Assembly (NCBI RefSeq): GCF_000152705.1
Contig: NZ_CH672413.1
Span: 2,856,139 to 2,920,138, forward strand
Direction of reading: 5' to 3'
Source of the DNA: Janibacter sp. HTCC2649
GTDB taxonomy: Bacteria; Actinomycetota; Actinomycetes; Actinomycetales; Dermatophilaceae
DNA length: 64,000 nucleotides
Under the pieces are notes generated by a model. That model had not been told where the DNA came from and made no database searches. It saw only the letters and a program-made list of their open reading frames with translations. Shown in pieces: positions 17,237 to 24,804 of this stretch. Made by a program: the position numbers and the translations under genes. Each line of letters starts with the position of its first letter. The first letter of the stretch is position 1.

Positions 17237-17312
17237 CTATCCACAGGACTGTCCACGGGCTGTGCACAACGTCCTCGGGCGTTTTCCACCCTCTGTCCAC
17301 AGGTTGTCCACA
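17237..17312 (+). promoter_or_regulatory. Cluster of DnaA-box-like sites upstream of dnaB
   Basis: Within the roughly 415-bp gap between the thioesterase gene and dnaB are five 9-mers close to the consensus TTRTCCACA, all in one orientation: CTATCCACA (17237-17245), CTGTCCACG (17249-17257), TTTTCCACC (17282-17290), CTGTCCACA (17293-17301) and TTGTCCACA (17304-17312). A symmetrical TGTGCACAA lies at 17261-17269. TTGTCCACA is the box type preferred by high-GC actinobacterial DnaA. The cluster may let DnaA regulate dnaB or act as a DnaA titration site. The rest of the gap shows no ORF with coding character. Confidence 0.7.
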
Positions 17313-17439
17313 CCGTCGGTTCGTGCTGTCGGACATTGGGCCATACGGTGTGCAGATCGTGGGATCGTGGCCTGTGTCAGAGGTCGCTGATACCAAGGGT
17401 CTTGGCAGCAATTCACGTGTGGGATGAGAGGGGCGGCGG

Positions 17440-18813
17440 GTGTCGATCGCAGAGCTCAGCAGCAGCTACACCGGCTCGAGCGACGGTCCTCCCGACGACA
17501 GGCTCCCTCCCCAGGACCTCGGCGCCGAGCAGTCCGTGCTCGGCTCGATGCTCCTCAACAAGGACGCGATCGCCGACTGCCTCGAGGTCACGAAGTCCAC
17601 GGACTTCTACCGCCCGGCCCACGAGCTCATCTATGACGCGGTCCTCGACCTCTATGGCCGCGGTGAGCCCGCCGACGCCATCACCGTCGCCGATGAGCTC
17701 AACAAGCGTGGCGACCTCACGCGCGTTGGTGGGCAGGCCTACCTCCACCAGCTGATCCAGTCGGTGCCGACCGCGGCGAACGCCGGCTACTACGCCGAGA
17801 TCGTCCACGAGCGTGCCGTCCTGCGCCGGCTCGTCGAGGCCGGGACACGCATCGTCCAGATGGGCTACGGGCAGGGCGAAGGTGACGTCGACGAGATCGT
17901 CAACCGTGCCCAGGCCGAGGTCTACTCCGTCGCCGAGAAGCGCGGCGGTGAGGACTACCACCAGCTCGGCGAACTCCTCAACGCGACGATGGAGGAGATC
18001 GAGGCCGCTGCTGGACGCACCGACGACCTGACTGGTGTGCCGACCGGCTTCCTCGAGCTCGACACGCTGACCAATGGCCTCCACCCGGGCCAGATGATCG
18101 TCATCGCGGCCAGGCCAGCCGTAGGAAAATCGACCCTGGGAATCGACATCGCTCGCGCGGCCGCGATCAAGCACAACATGGCGACCGCCGTGTTCTCGCT
18201 CGAGATGAGCCGCACCGAGATCACGATGCGCATCCTGTCGGCCGAAGCCACCATCCAGCTCCAGGACCTCCGCAAGGGTCTCAAGGGTCAGGAGCAGTGG
18301 AACAAGCTGGCGCGCGTCATGGGCAAGATCTCGGACGCCCCTCTCTTCATTGACGATTCGCCCAACATGTCGCTCATGGAGATCCGTTCCAAGTGCCGCC
18401 GCCTCAAGCAGCAGCACAACCTGCGGATGGTGATCATCGACTACCTCCAGCTGATGAGCTCCGGCAAGAAGGTCGAGTCGCGCCAGCAGGAGGTCGCCGA
18501 GTTCTCGCGTGCGCTCAAGCTCCTGGCCAAGGAGCTCGAGGTCCCCGTGATCGCGATCTCCCAGCTGAACCGTGGCCCTGAGCAGCGCACCGACAAGCGC
18601 CCCCAGATGAGCGACCTTCGCGAGTCAGGCTCGATCGAGCAGGATGCCGACATGGTGATCCTGCTCCACCGCGACCGCTCCGACCCCGAGCGTGACGGTG
18701 AGGCCGACGTCATCGTGGCCAAGCACCGAAACGGCCCGACCGCCGACATCGTTCTGGCCTTCCAGGGCCACTACAGCCGCTTCAGCAACATGGCCCGCGA
18801 CGGCGGCTTCTGA
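17440..18813 (+). CDS. dnaB: Replicative DNA helicase DnaB
   Basis: A 457-residue hexameric helicase. The N-terminal domain begins PPQDLGAEQSVLGSMLLNKDAI. Walker A is ARPAVGKST (residues 224-232), Walker B is VIIDYLQLM, and the arginine-finger/H4 region reads DMVILLHRD with SDLRESGSIEQDAD before it. No intein is present, unlike many actinobacterial DnaB genes. It unwinds the fork ahead of DNA polymerase III. The start is GTG 17440, preceded by a G-rich ribosome site. A DnaA-box cluster lies upstream and a repeat-bounded element begins 7 bp after its stop. Confidence 0.97.
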   Translation: MSIAELSSSYTGSSDGPPDDRLPPQDLGAEQSVLGSMLLNKDAIADCLEVTKSTDFYRPAHELIYDAVLDLYGRGEPADAITVADELNKRGDLTRVGGQAYLHQLIQSVPTAANAGYYAEIVHERAVLRRLVEAGTRIVQMGYGQGEGDVDEIVNRAQAEVYSVAEKRGGEDYHQLGELLNATMEEIEAAAGRTDDLTGVPTGFLELDTLTNGLHPGQMIVIAARPAVGKSTLGIDIARAAAIKHNMATAVFSLEMSRTEITMRILSAEATIQLQDLRKGLKGQEQWNKLARVMGKISDAPLFIDDSPNMSLMEIRSKCRRLKQQHNLRMVIIDYLQLMSSGKKVESRQQEVAEFSRALKLLAKELEVPVIAISQLNRGPEQRTDKRPQMSDLRESGSIEQDADMVILLHRDRSDPERDGEADVIVAKHRNGPTADIVLAFQGHYSRFSNMARDGGF

Positions 18814-18820
18814 CCCACGT

Positions 18821-18975
18821 GTGTAGCGACACCGGAGTGTCACCGCTCGCGACATCGAGTGTCACCAGTGACGACACGGAAGTGTCACCGGTTGCGACGT
18901 ATGAGTGTCACCGCTGATTGTGGATAAGTGACATGAGGTGTCACCGGTGACACCTCGTGTCGTTTGTCCACAGGG
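18821..18975. repeat. Left end: iteron-like GTGTCACC repeats, DnaA box and palindrome
   Basis: Units read roughly GCGACA-n(3-4)-GAGTGTCACC, with GTGTCACC cores at about 18838, 18860, 18883, 18905 and 18939. A perfect consensus DnaA box on the minus strand (TGTGGATAA, 18919-18927) lies between the fourth unit and the 18-bp palindrome at 18937-18954. TTGTCCACAGGG follows at 18964-18975. This could be the transposase-binding end of an element or an iteron array of a replication origin. Confidence 0.7.
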
Positions 18976-19024
18976 ACAACAAGGAACGCCTCATGTGTCC
19001 GGCCATATCGCTGACAATGTTCGG

Positions 19025-19702
19025 GTGACCGCTGATCGTCGCCCGCGCCGAACCCAGTCCATGCCGGGTTGGGCTGCCAGGGCCGGGGAGTGGGTTGCGG
19101 ACGCCACGGAAGGGATTTCGTGGCTGATCGGCTTGTGCGTGTTCGTGGCAGGTTTCGGATTCGTGTTCTTCCCGATCGACCTGCACGACCGGAATCAGGC
19201 GCGAGCCCTCCAGCCGCACGGCGAATGGGTGACCGCTCAGGAAGTGCAGGTCCGCATCGACTACGTCAGCGGCAAAGGCGGCGGCTACTCCGAAGTGGAT
19301 GGTGTCCGGGTGCGCCTGGACGGCACTCGCGACCAGGTTGATCTTGAGAACGTCAACGCAGAATCGGACTCGATCTACGAAGACATCCGGAATGGATGGC
19401 AGGACCCGACATCGGTCACTGGCTACGAACCGCCACTGACCGTTCGAGTCCAGCGCAGCGACGACGGCGCAATCGTCAGCGCGATGGCCAAGGACGACTA
19501 CGACTACTGGACCGGGGACAACAACGACCCTGAGATTGGGCTCACGCTCGGCATTGGCGGGCTCACCGCATTGGGTGTTCTCCTGATCTTGAACGGGGTG
19601 CGCCTCAGTTGGCAGATCAGGCGGGGACGCGTACGCCGCGCTCAGCACGAGGCTGGGCACCGGGAACGCGTTGCCACTACCGGCAAGCGGAGTCGTTCAT
19701 GA
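19025..19702 (+). CDS. Two-helix membrane protein, DUF3592-like
   Basis: About 225 residues. A first membrane helix (ISWLIGLCVFVAGFGFVFFP) is followed by an extracytoplasmic domain of ~110 residues rich in Asp and Gly, a second helix (IGLTLGIGGLTALGVLLILNG) and a strongly basic tail (RRGRVRRAQHE). The layout and the AREVQVRIDY-like first strand resemble DUF3592 proteins, whose function is unknown. The GTG start at 19025 is preferred; the frame opens at 18938 inside the palindrome, and ATG 19061 is an alternative. It is the first gene of an operon coupled by ATGA overlaps, inside the repeat-bounded element. Confidence 0.6.
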   Translation: MTADRRPRRTQSMPGWAARAGEWVADATEGISWLIGLCVFVAGFGFVFFPIDLHDRNQARALQPHGEWVTAQEVQVRIDYVSGKGGGYSEVDGVRVRLDGTRDQVDLENVNAESDSIYEDIRNGWQDPTSVTGYEPPLTVRVQRSDDGAIVSAMAKDDYDYWTGDNNDPEIGLTLGIGGLTALGVLLILNGVRLSWQIRRGRVRRAQHEAGHRERVATTGKRSRS

Positions 19703-20121
19703 GCGCTGAACCCGAACGCATTCCCAAGGGCGAGCATGGACCGGGAGGGCCCAACCGGGACAGCAGAGCGTCGCGGCATGAGCGCCCCTCGTCGCGAATA
19801 ACGCCGTCGAGCCTGTACTGGCAACTGACCGAAGCCCCACGCCGCAGGTTGACCGACTCGAACCATGACCCGATCAGGCCAAGCCTCCTCATCCTCATCG
19901 GGATCCTCTACGGGTTCGGCCAAGCCGCTCACGACTTCACGACGGCAACCCCCTGGTGGGTGCTCCTGCGCGGGCTCGCCGCGCTCGCCGGAGCGTTCCT
20001 CCTGATCTGGCTCACCATCGCCTACCTCGGGCGCCCGCCGACCGCCTCCAAACCGTCGCTGGTCAGCAAGATCCGCGGCAAGCACCACGACCGTAAGAAG
20101 GAAAGGCAGGCAGACCGGTGA
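19699..20121 (+). CDS. Small membrane protein of unknown function
   Basis: A 140-residue protein. The first ~65 residues are polar and charged. Two hydrophobic segments follow (PSLLILIGILYGFGQAAH and WVLLRGLAALAGAFLLIWLTIAYLG), and the end is a lysine/arginine-rich cytoplasmic tail. No domain is recognised. The ATG overlaps the stop of the preceding gene, and its stop overlaps the GTG of the next, so the products are probably made in fixed proportion. It may form a membrane assembly with the first gene product; that is inference. Confidence 0.55.
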   Translation: MSAEPERIPKGEHGPGGPNRDSRASRHERPSSRITPSSLYWQLTEAPRRRLTDSNHDPIRPSLLILIGILYGFGQAAHDFTTATPWWVLLRGLAALAGAFLLIWLTIAYLGRPPTASKPSLVSKIRGKHHDRKKERQADR

Positions 20122-20462
20122 CCACGGAGACGCCCATTGAGTCGAGTGGCTGGATCGCGGTCCGCTGCATCTTCCGGTCGACCGCAGGGGACGGGGCGCA
20201 GGTCTACGAGGAGCGCGTCACGATCTGGCAAGAAACCGACGCCGACCGCGCCATCGAGGCAGCCGAACGTGAAGCCGACACGCACGCGACCGATGGTGAC
20301 GCCGAGTTCGTCGGCCTCGCTCAGGCATACGTCCTCGCCGACCCGCCGGGTCATGGAGCGGAGATCTTTAGCCTGATGCGAGACAGCGACCTCCACCCCG
20401 ACGCGTACGTCGACCGGTTCTTCGATACCGGCACAGAACGACAAGGAACAGCACACCCATGA
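20118..20462 (+). CDS. DUF4288-like soluble protein
   Basis: A 114-residue protein resembling DUF4288: an N-terminal strand WIAVRCIFRS, then YEERVTIWQETDADRAIEAAEREA, the segment FVGLAQAYVLAD and a C-terminus EIFSLMRDSDLHPDAYVDRFFDTGTERQ typical of the actinobacterial subgroup. It has no signal peptide or membrane segment. The function is unknown; members often occur near toxin or immunity-like genes, but nothing here shows such a role. It starts with GTG overlapping the previous stop (GTGA) and ends overlapping the next ATG. Confidence 0.65.
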   Translation: MTTETPIESSGWIAVRCIFRSTAGDGAQVYEERVTIWQETDADRAIEAAEREADTHATDGDAEFVGLAQAYVLADPPGHGAEIFSLMRDSDLHPDAYVDRFFDTGTERQGTAHP

Positions 20463-20845
20463 GCAAGCCCAAAGGCCGGGCCCGCCCGACCAAGGCGACG
20501 GGTCAGCGCAAGGCGCCGCGCCTGCTCTGGGGTCCCGGCGGCGGTCGACTCTTCGACCCAGATGGCACCGAATACGAGCGCGTGGAATGGGACATGCCAG
20601 CGAAGGAGGTCAAGCGCTTCGTCCGACGCGGCCAGATCCCGTTCGCGGTCAAGCCATGTGGGTGCGGCGTCGAATGGGTGGACCCGGCCAACACTGCGGC
20701 AGTGTGGGAACGGGTCCGCTTCGACTTCGAAGACGCCGACGACTGGAAGGCTCCCGCCGACGCTCCAGGCGCCCAGCCCTACCGTGCAACCCTGTGGAAG
20801 GCCTTGACCGGGCGCCACCACGTGCTACTCCTCAGTGACGAATGA
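20459..20845 (+). CDS. Hypothetical small protein with Cys-Gly-Cys motif
   Basis: A 128-residue protein. It starts with a basic tail (MSKPKGRARPTKATGQRKAPR), followed by a tryptophan-rich region and KPCGCGVEWVDP, where two cysteines might bind a metal. I do not recognise the family. No membrane segment or signal is visible. It is the fourth gene of the coupled operon (ATGA overlaps on both sides). Its basic N-terminus is compatible with nucleic-acid contact, but that is only a possibility. Confidence 0.55.
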   Translation: MSKPKGRARPTKATGQRKAPRLLWGPGGGRLFDPDGTEYERVEWDMPAKEVKRFVRRGQIPFAVKPCGCGVEWVDPANTAAVWERVRFDFEDADDWKAPADAPGAQPYRATLWKALTGRHHVLLLSDE

Positions 20846-21105
20846 CGGCTCCTGTCAGCCCGCGCAGGGCCTCCTACCTCTTCGACCAGGACGCGGTCGG
20901 CCGCAACGAGGCGACCCTGGTCTGCTCGGTGATCTTGGTCGTTCTCCGAACGGACCTGAGAACCGCTCACGTCGATGCCTACTAGGACTACGAAATCGAC
21001 GTGTACGACAGGGTCATAGCGTCCGAATCAGACCTGACGGCTTCCGTTTCGGCTCCCACGAATTCGGACTGGGGCCAAGCGAACAAGCCATCGACCCAAC
21101 GGTGA
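20842..21105 (+). pseudogene. Fifth operon ORF interrupted by an in-frame TAG
   Basis: An ATG at 20842 overlaps the previous stop (ATGA), as at every other junction in this operon. It opens a frame of 47 codons beginning MTAPVSPRRASYLFDQDAVG. At 20983-20985 a TAG stops it, but the same frame then continues with coding-like sequence (DYEIDVYDRVIASESDL) to a TGA at 21103-21105. This looks like an 87-residue protein broken by one nonsense change, or a short functional ORF. The rest of 20986-21175 shows no other gene, only the right element end. Confidence 0.45.
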
Positions 21106-21174
21106 GCAGCGCCGCCACCATCGACGTGTTCCGGGTCCCGGAGATCTCCATCGGACGGCCAGCGCCACGGCAGG

Positions 21175-21250
21175 CCCTGTGGACAAGCGTCAGGAGGTGT
21201 CACCGGTGACACCCCGCGACGCGAGCGGTAACAGTGACATGTCGCTTCAC
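21175..21250. repeat. Right end of the repeat-bounded element
   Basis: Reads inward-to-outward CCCTGTGGACAA (21175-21186), 9-bp spacer, palindrome GGTGTCACCGGTGACACC (21196-21213), then the degenerate outer unit ending ATGTCGCTTCAC (21239-21250). It is the mirror image of the left end with fewer repeat units. The spacer length is identical on both sides. Confidence 0.7.
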
Positions 21251-21281
21251 GAATTGCGCGCCCCGCGCGCAGGGGCAGTCT

Positions 21282-21614
21282 TCAGATGCGCATGGCCACC
21301 GTCAGGAGCACGGCGGAGTCCTCGATGGCCTCCAGGGCGTGACGCGAGTCGGGGATGGTCATCAGGTCGCCCGGTGTGCCGTCGCACTTGGTGTCCACGG
21401 CGACCAGCGCGACCCGTCCGTGCAGGACGTGCAGGGTCGCCTCGCCCGGGTTCTCGTGCTCGTCCAGCCTCGACCCGGCACGAAGCGCGATGAGAGTCTG
21501 CCGAAGGCTGCGGTCGTGTCCTCCGTAGATCGTGTGGGCGCTGCGACCGCTCGACGCGGTCGCAGCGATCTCAAGGTGCTCTCGCACCAGGGCGCTCAGC
21601 GATTCCTTGTGCAT
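21282..21614 (-). CDS. Small cupin-domain protein downstream of narI
   Basis: A 110-residue single cupin. Motif 1 is recognisable as LRAGSRLDEHENPGEATLHVLHGRVAL, giving the E and H ligands, and motif 2 as GDLMTIPDSRHALEAIEDSAVLL with a final His. Such metal-binding beta-barrels act as sensors or small enzymes. It lies about 90 bp after narI on the same strand, so it may be the last gene of the nitrate reductase operon. Start ATG 21614 (MHKESLSALV) fits the family. The specific function is unknown. Confidence 0.75.
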   Translation of the reverse strand: MHKESLSALVREHLEIAATASSGRSAHTIYGGHDRSLRQTLIALRAGSRLDEHENPGEATLHVLHGRVALVAVDTKCDGTPGDLMTIPDSRHALEAIEDSAVLLTVAMRI

Positions 21615-21707
21615 GGGTCTCCTCGTTCGTGGATGGTCAATGCGTGGGTGCGGACGAGGGGTTCGGCGGTTGACGCTCGCCCCCGGCACCAGCTGCCCTG
21701 TCGCACT

Positions 21708-22436
21708 TCAGCGCACGCGGTCCCAGCCGCGTCGTGGCCGGTGGCTTCCGAGCTGGGTGTCGTCGCGGCTGCGGTAGACGATGTAGGGGCGGGTGAGGTA
21801 CCCGACTGGCGCGCTGAACACGTGCACCAGGCGGGTGAAGGGCCACAGGGCAAACAGCCCGAAGGCGACGAGGGCGTGCAGCTGGAATCCCAGGGGTGCA
21901 GCCGCCATCAGGTCGGCGTCGGGTTGGAAGGCCAGGAAGGACCGGTACCAGACGGACACGCCCTCGCGGTAGTTGTACTCGCCGCCGATCGTCAGGATCG
22001 AACCGGCGATGGTGTTCCACATACCCAGCACGATGACGACTGCGAGGAAGGCGTACATCACCTTGTCCATCACCGTGGTGGCCGAGAAGACCGGGCCGAC
22101 GGTGCGTCGTCGGTAGATCAGGATGACCATGCCGACCACGGTCATCACTCCGGCAAGGAGGCCGCCACCGACGGCGACCACGTGGTAGGCGTGCTCGCTG
22201 ATGCCGGCCCAGTCCGTCCACGACTGAGGCACGAGCAGGCCGATGATGTGGCCGGCAACGACCCCGAGCATCCCGAAGTGGAAGAGGGGACTGCCGATCC
22301 GCAGCAGCCGGTTCTCATAGAGCTGGGAGGACCTTGTGGTCCAGCCGAACTTGTCGTACCGGTAGCGCCACAGGTGCCCGACCACGAAGGTCGTCAGGCA
22401 GAGATACGGGAAGATGACGAAGAGGAAGTCGTTCAT
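21708..22436 (-). CDS. narI: Respiratory nitrate reductase gamma subunit
   Basis: A 242-residue membrane cytochrome b with five hydrophobic segments. Haem-ligand histidines fit the NarI pattern: LFHFGMLGVVAGHIIG in the second helix and LGFQLHALVAFGLFALWPFTRLVHVFS in the fifth. It takes electrons from menaquinol at the membrane and passes them through its two b haems to NarH. It overlaps narJ by ATGA and is the last of narGHJI. The C-terminal tail is short and basic. All expected features are present. Confidence 0.95.
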   Translation of the reverse strand: MNDFLFVIFPYLCLTTFVVGHLWRYRYDKFGWTTRSSQLYENRLLRIGSPLFHFGMLGVVAGHIIGLLVPQSWTDWAGISEHAYHVVAVGGGLLAGVMTVVGMVILIYRRRTVGPVFSATTVMDKVMYAFLAVVIVLGMWNTIAGSILTIGGEYNYREGVSVWYRSFLAFQPDADLMAAAPLGFQLHALVAFGLFALWPFTRLVHVFSAPVGYLTRPYIVYRSRDDTQLGSHRPRRGWDRVR

Positions 22437-23158
22437 GAGCGGGCTCCCGGGAACGACGGCATGGGCAGCGAGATGGAGGAGGGTGCAGCAGCAGCTGGTG
22501 GGCCACCCGTGGGCGTGCCGGGGCTGAACTGCGGGTTGGCAAAGGGGGCGAGCCCGACCTCTTCCTCCGGCGGGCCCTCGGCCGCGAGCCGCCGGACTGC
22601 ATCCCGCTCCTCACCGCGAAGTGGCGGCAGCGTTGCCGTCACCGCGTCGATCAGGCCGGCCCAGGGGGAAGCCAGGTCCCGCAGTGAGATGCGCAGGAGC
22701 TCCAGGCCCGCTCGGTGGTCGAGCATGAGGTCGCGGCCGAGCCCTTGGTCGACGGTGGCGGCGAACTCGAGCACCACACAGAGGTGGTCGGGCAGCTCTG
22801 CATCGTCGAGCTCGAAGCCGGCGCCCAGGTAGACCTGCTTGAAGCGCAGCAACGCCATCCCGCGTTTGCGGGTGTCCCCGTGCGCGAAGTAGGTCAGGAA
22901 GAGGTTGCAGCGTCGCCGGTTGTCGAAGGTCTCGACGTAGTCGGCCTGGAGTTCGGCAAGCGGTGTGGACTCGAGGTGGTCGAGGTAGGCCCGGATGGAG
23001 TCCCCGATGCTGAGCGGCGCCCCGTGGGAAGCCGACCTGAGCAGGTCCGCCCGGCCGAGCAGACTCTGGTCCGGGTAGTCCAGGAGGAGGGAGACCGACT
23101 GCCACACGATGGTGAGCTGGTCCGGTGTCAGGGTCGGGTCCGGTCGTCGGCCGCTCAT
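22433..23158 (-). CDS. narJ: Nitrate reductase assembly chaperone
   Basis: A 241-residue NarJ/TorD-family chaperone needed to insert the molybdenum cofactor into NarG. It shows the helical family pattern SLLLDYPDQSL, the highly typical YVETFDNRRRCNLFLTYFAHGDTRKRGMALL and LPDHLCVVLEFAA. The C-terminal ~40 residues are Pro/Ala-rich and poorly conserved. Start ATG 23158 overlaps the narH stop; the longer reading frame to 23563 is an antisense-like extension into narH. It is not part of the final enzyme. Confidence 0.95.
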   Translation of the reverse strand: MSGRRPDPTLTPDQLTIVWQSVSLLLDYPDQSLLGRADLLRSASHGAPLSIGDSIRAYLDHLESTPLAELQADYVETFDNRRRCNLFLTYFAHGDTRKRGMALLRFKQVYLGAGFELDDAELPDHLCVVLEFAATVDQGLGRDLMLDHRAGLELLRISLRDLASPWAGLIDAVTATLPPLRGEERDAVRRLAAEGPPEEEVGLAPFANPQFSPGTPTGGPPAAAAPSSISLPMPSFPGARS

Positions 23159-24804
23159 GAGTCGAAGCCGGTCGGAGGGAACATCCCGGGAGGTGAGCCC
23201 TTGCCATCCCAGTTGAGCAGGTTCACTCGGCTGGCCCTGTTCGCGGGGCCGGTCAGGGAGTCCGAGGTCTGCCGAGCCTGAAGCATCTCGAAGTTCTCGA
23301 CCGCGATCGGCGTCGGCTTGCCGGAGCCCTCGCCCAACAGGTCCTGCTGCCCGCCGCCGTACTCCGAGACGGAGCACTCCGTGGACAGCTCCTCCAGCGA
23401 GTGCGCCTGCTCGGCGTGCGCAGCCGGAATGACGTAACGCTCGTCGTACTTGGCGATCGCGAGGAGGCGGTACATGTCGTACATCTCCTCCTCGCTCATC
23501 CCGACCGCGGCAGGGATGGAGGCGTCTGGGTCGCGTCCCATGTTGATGTCGCGCATGTAGCAACGCATCGCCGCGAGCTTCTTGAGCACGGCGTCGACCG
23601 GTGCGACGTCGCCCGCCGTGAAGAGCTCGGCGAGGTACTCGACGGGGATCCGGAGTGCGTCGATTGCAGCGAAGAGGTTGCCCTTGTCCTCGGCGTCCTC
23701 TCCGGTCTCGGCGACGACGTCGACGACCGGCGACAGCGGCGGGATGTACCAGACCATGGGCATGGTGCGGTACTCCGGGTGCAGCGGCAACGCGACCTTG
23801 AACGTGTTGATGAGGGCGTAGATGGGGGAGCGCTGGGCCGCGTCGATCCAGTCACGGGCGATGCCGGCCTTCTCCGCCTCGCGGATCACCTCTGGGTCGA
23901 ACGGGTCGAGGAAGACGTCGCGCTGGGCCTCATAGAGCCCGTGGTCGTCGGTGGTCGAGGCTGCGGCGAGCACCTTGTCGGCGTCGTAGAGCATCAGGCC
24001 GATGTAGCGCAGCCGGCCCACGCAGGTCTCGGCACACACCGTCGGGAGGCCGACCTCGATGCGCGGGAAGCAGAACGTGCACTTCTCGGCCTTGCCGGTT
24101 CGGTGGTTGAAGTAGATCTTCTTGTAGGGGCAGCCCGAGACGCACTTGCGCCAGCCACGGCACTTGTCCTGGTCGACCAGGACGATGCCGTCCTCCTCGC
24201 GCTTGTAGATCGCGCCGCTGGGGCACGACGCAGCGCACGAAGGGTTGAGGCAGTGCTCGCAGATCCGCGGCAGGTAGAACATGAAGGTCTGCTCGAACTC
24301 GAACTTCACCCTGTCGGCGATCTTCGCGAGCATCGGGTCACGGTGAGCCGTGGTGGTGGAGCCACCGAGGTCGTCGTCCCAGTTCGCCGACCACTCGATC
24401 TTCATGTTCTTGCCACTGATCAGCGACTTCGGTCGAGCCACCGGGGTGTGCTCCTGGGCCGGCGCGTCCGTGAGGGTGGAGTAGTCGTAGGTCCACGGCT
24501 CGTAGTACTCACCGATCGAGGGCAGCTTGGGGTTGGAGAAGATCGTCATGAGGTTCTTCAGGCGTCCGCCGCCCTTGAGCTTCATGCGGCCGCCCTTGGT
24601 GAGCTCCCAGCCGCCCTTCCACTTCTCCTGGTCCTCGTACGTGCGCGGGTAGCCGAGACCTGGCCGGGTCTCGACGTTGTTGAACCAGATGTACTCGGTG
24701 CCCGAGCGGTTCGTCCACGCCTGCTTGCACGTGACCGAGCACGTGTGGCAACCGATGCACTTGTCGAGGTTCATGACCATCGCCATCTGCGCCATGACCT
24801 TCAT
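23155..24804 (-). CDS. narH: Respiratory nitrate reductase beta (iron-sulfur) subunit
   Basis: A 549-residue electron-transfer subunit. Four cluster-binding Cys groups are visible: DKCIGCHTCSVTC, CEHCLNPSCAASCP, CRGWRKCVSGCPYKK and CTFCFPRIEVGLPTVCAETC. The CxxW in the third group (CRGWRKC) marks the 3Fe-4S site typical of NarH. It carries electrons from NarI to NarG on the cytoplasmic side. The ATG at 24804 overlaps the narG stop (TGATG); MAQMAMVMNLDKC, twelve bases later, is an alternative start. Confidence 0.96.
   Translation of the reverse strand: MKVMAQMAMVMNLDKCIGCHTCSVTCKQAWTNRSGTEYIWFNNVETRPGLGYPRTYEDQEKWKGGWELTKGGRMKLKGGGRLKNLMTIFSNPKLPSIGEYYEPWTYDYSTLTDAPAQEHTPVARPKSLISGKNMKIEWSANWDDDLGGSTTTAHRDPMLAKIADRVKFEFEQTFMFYLPRICEHCLNPSCAASCPSGAIYKREEDGIVLVDQDKCRGWRKCVSGCPYKKIYFNHRTGKAEKCTFCFPRIEVGLPTVCAETCVGRLRYIGLMLYDADKVLAAASTTDDHGLYEAQRDVFLDPFDPEVIREAEKAGIARDWIDAAQRSPIYALINTFKVALPLHPEYRTMPMVWYIPPLSPVVDVVAETGEDAEDKGNLFAAIDALRIPVEYLAELFTAGDVAPVDAVLKKLAAMRCYMRDINMGRDPDASIPAAVGMSEEEMYDMYRLLAIAKYDERYVIPAAHAEQAHSLEELSTECSVSEYGGGQQDLLGEGSGKPTPIAVENFEMLQARQTSDSLTGPANRASRVNLLNWDGKGSPPGMFPPTGFDS

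Larger units (their letters stand above)
18821..21250. mobile_element. Putative non-autonomous element with multi-site inverted ends
   Basis: Positions 18821-18872 and 21199-21250 are inverted copies matching at 39 of 52 positions, starting GTGTAGCGACA and GTGAAGCGACA and ending in CACC(A/G)GTGAC. A second mirror pair lies inside: the palindrome GGTGTCACCGGTGACACC, a 9-bp spacer and TTGTCCACAGGG at 18937-18975 and, inverted, at 21175-21213. The left end holds five GTGTCACC units at about 22-bp spacing, the right end fewer. TG...CA termini and asymmetric multi-site ends recall Tn7/Mu/IS21-type DDE elements. No transposase is seen inside; cargo is a small coupled operon. No target duplication is obvious. 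Confidence 0.6.

Noticed and set aside
17237-17312. Chromosomal oriC
   Set aside because: DnaA boxes are present, but there is no dnaA, dnaN or rpmH neighbour and no AT-rich unwinding region.
18838-18918. Short direct repeats as a CRISPR array
   Set aside because: Units follow each other at about 22 bp without unique spacers of usual size, and no cas gene is present.
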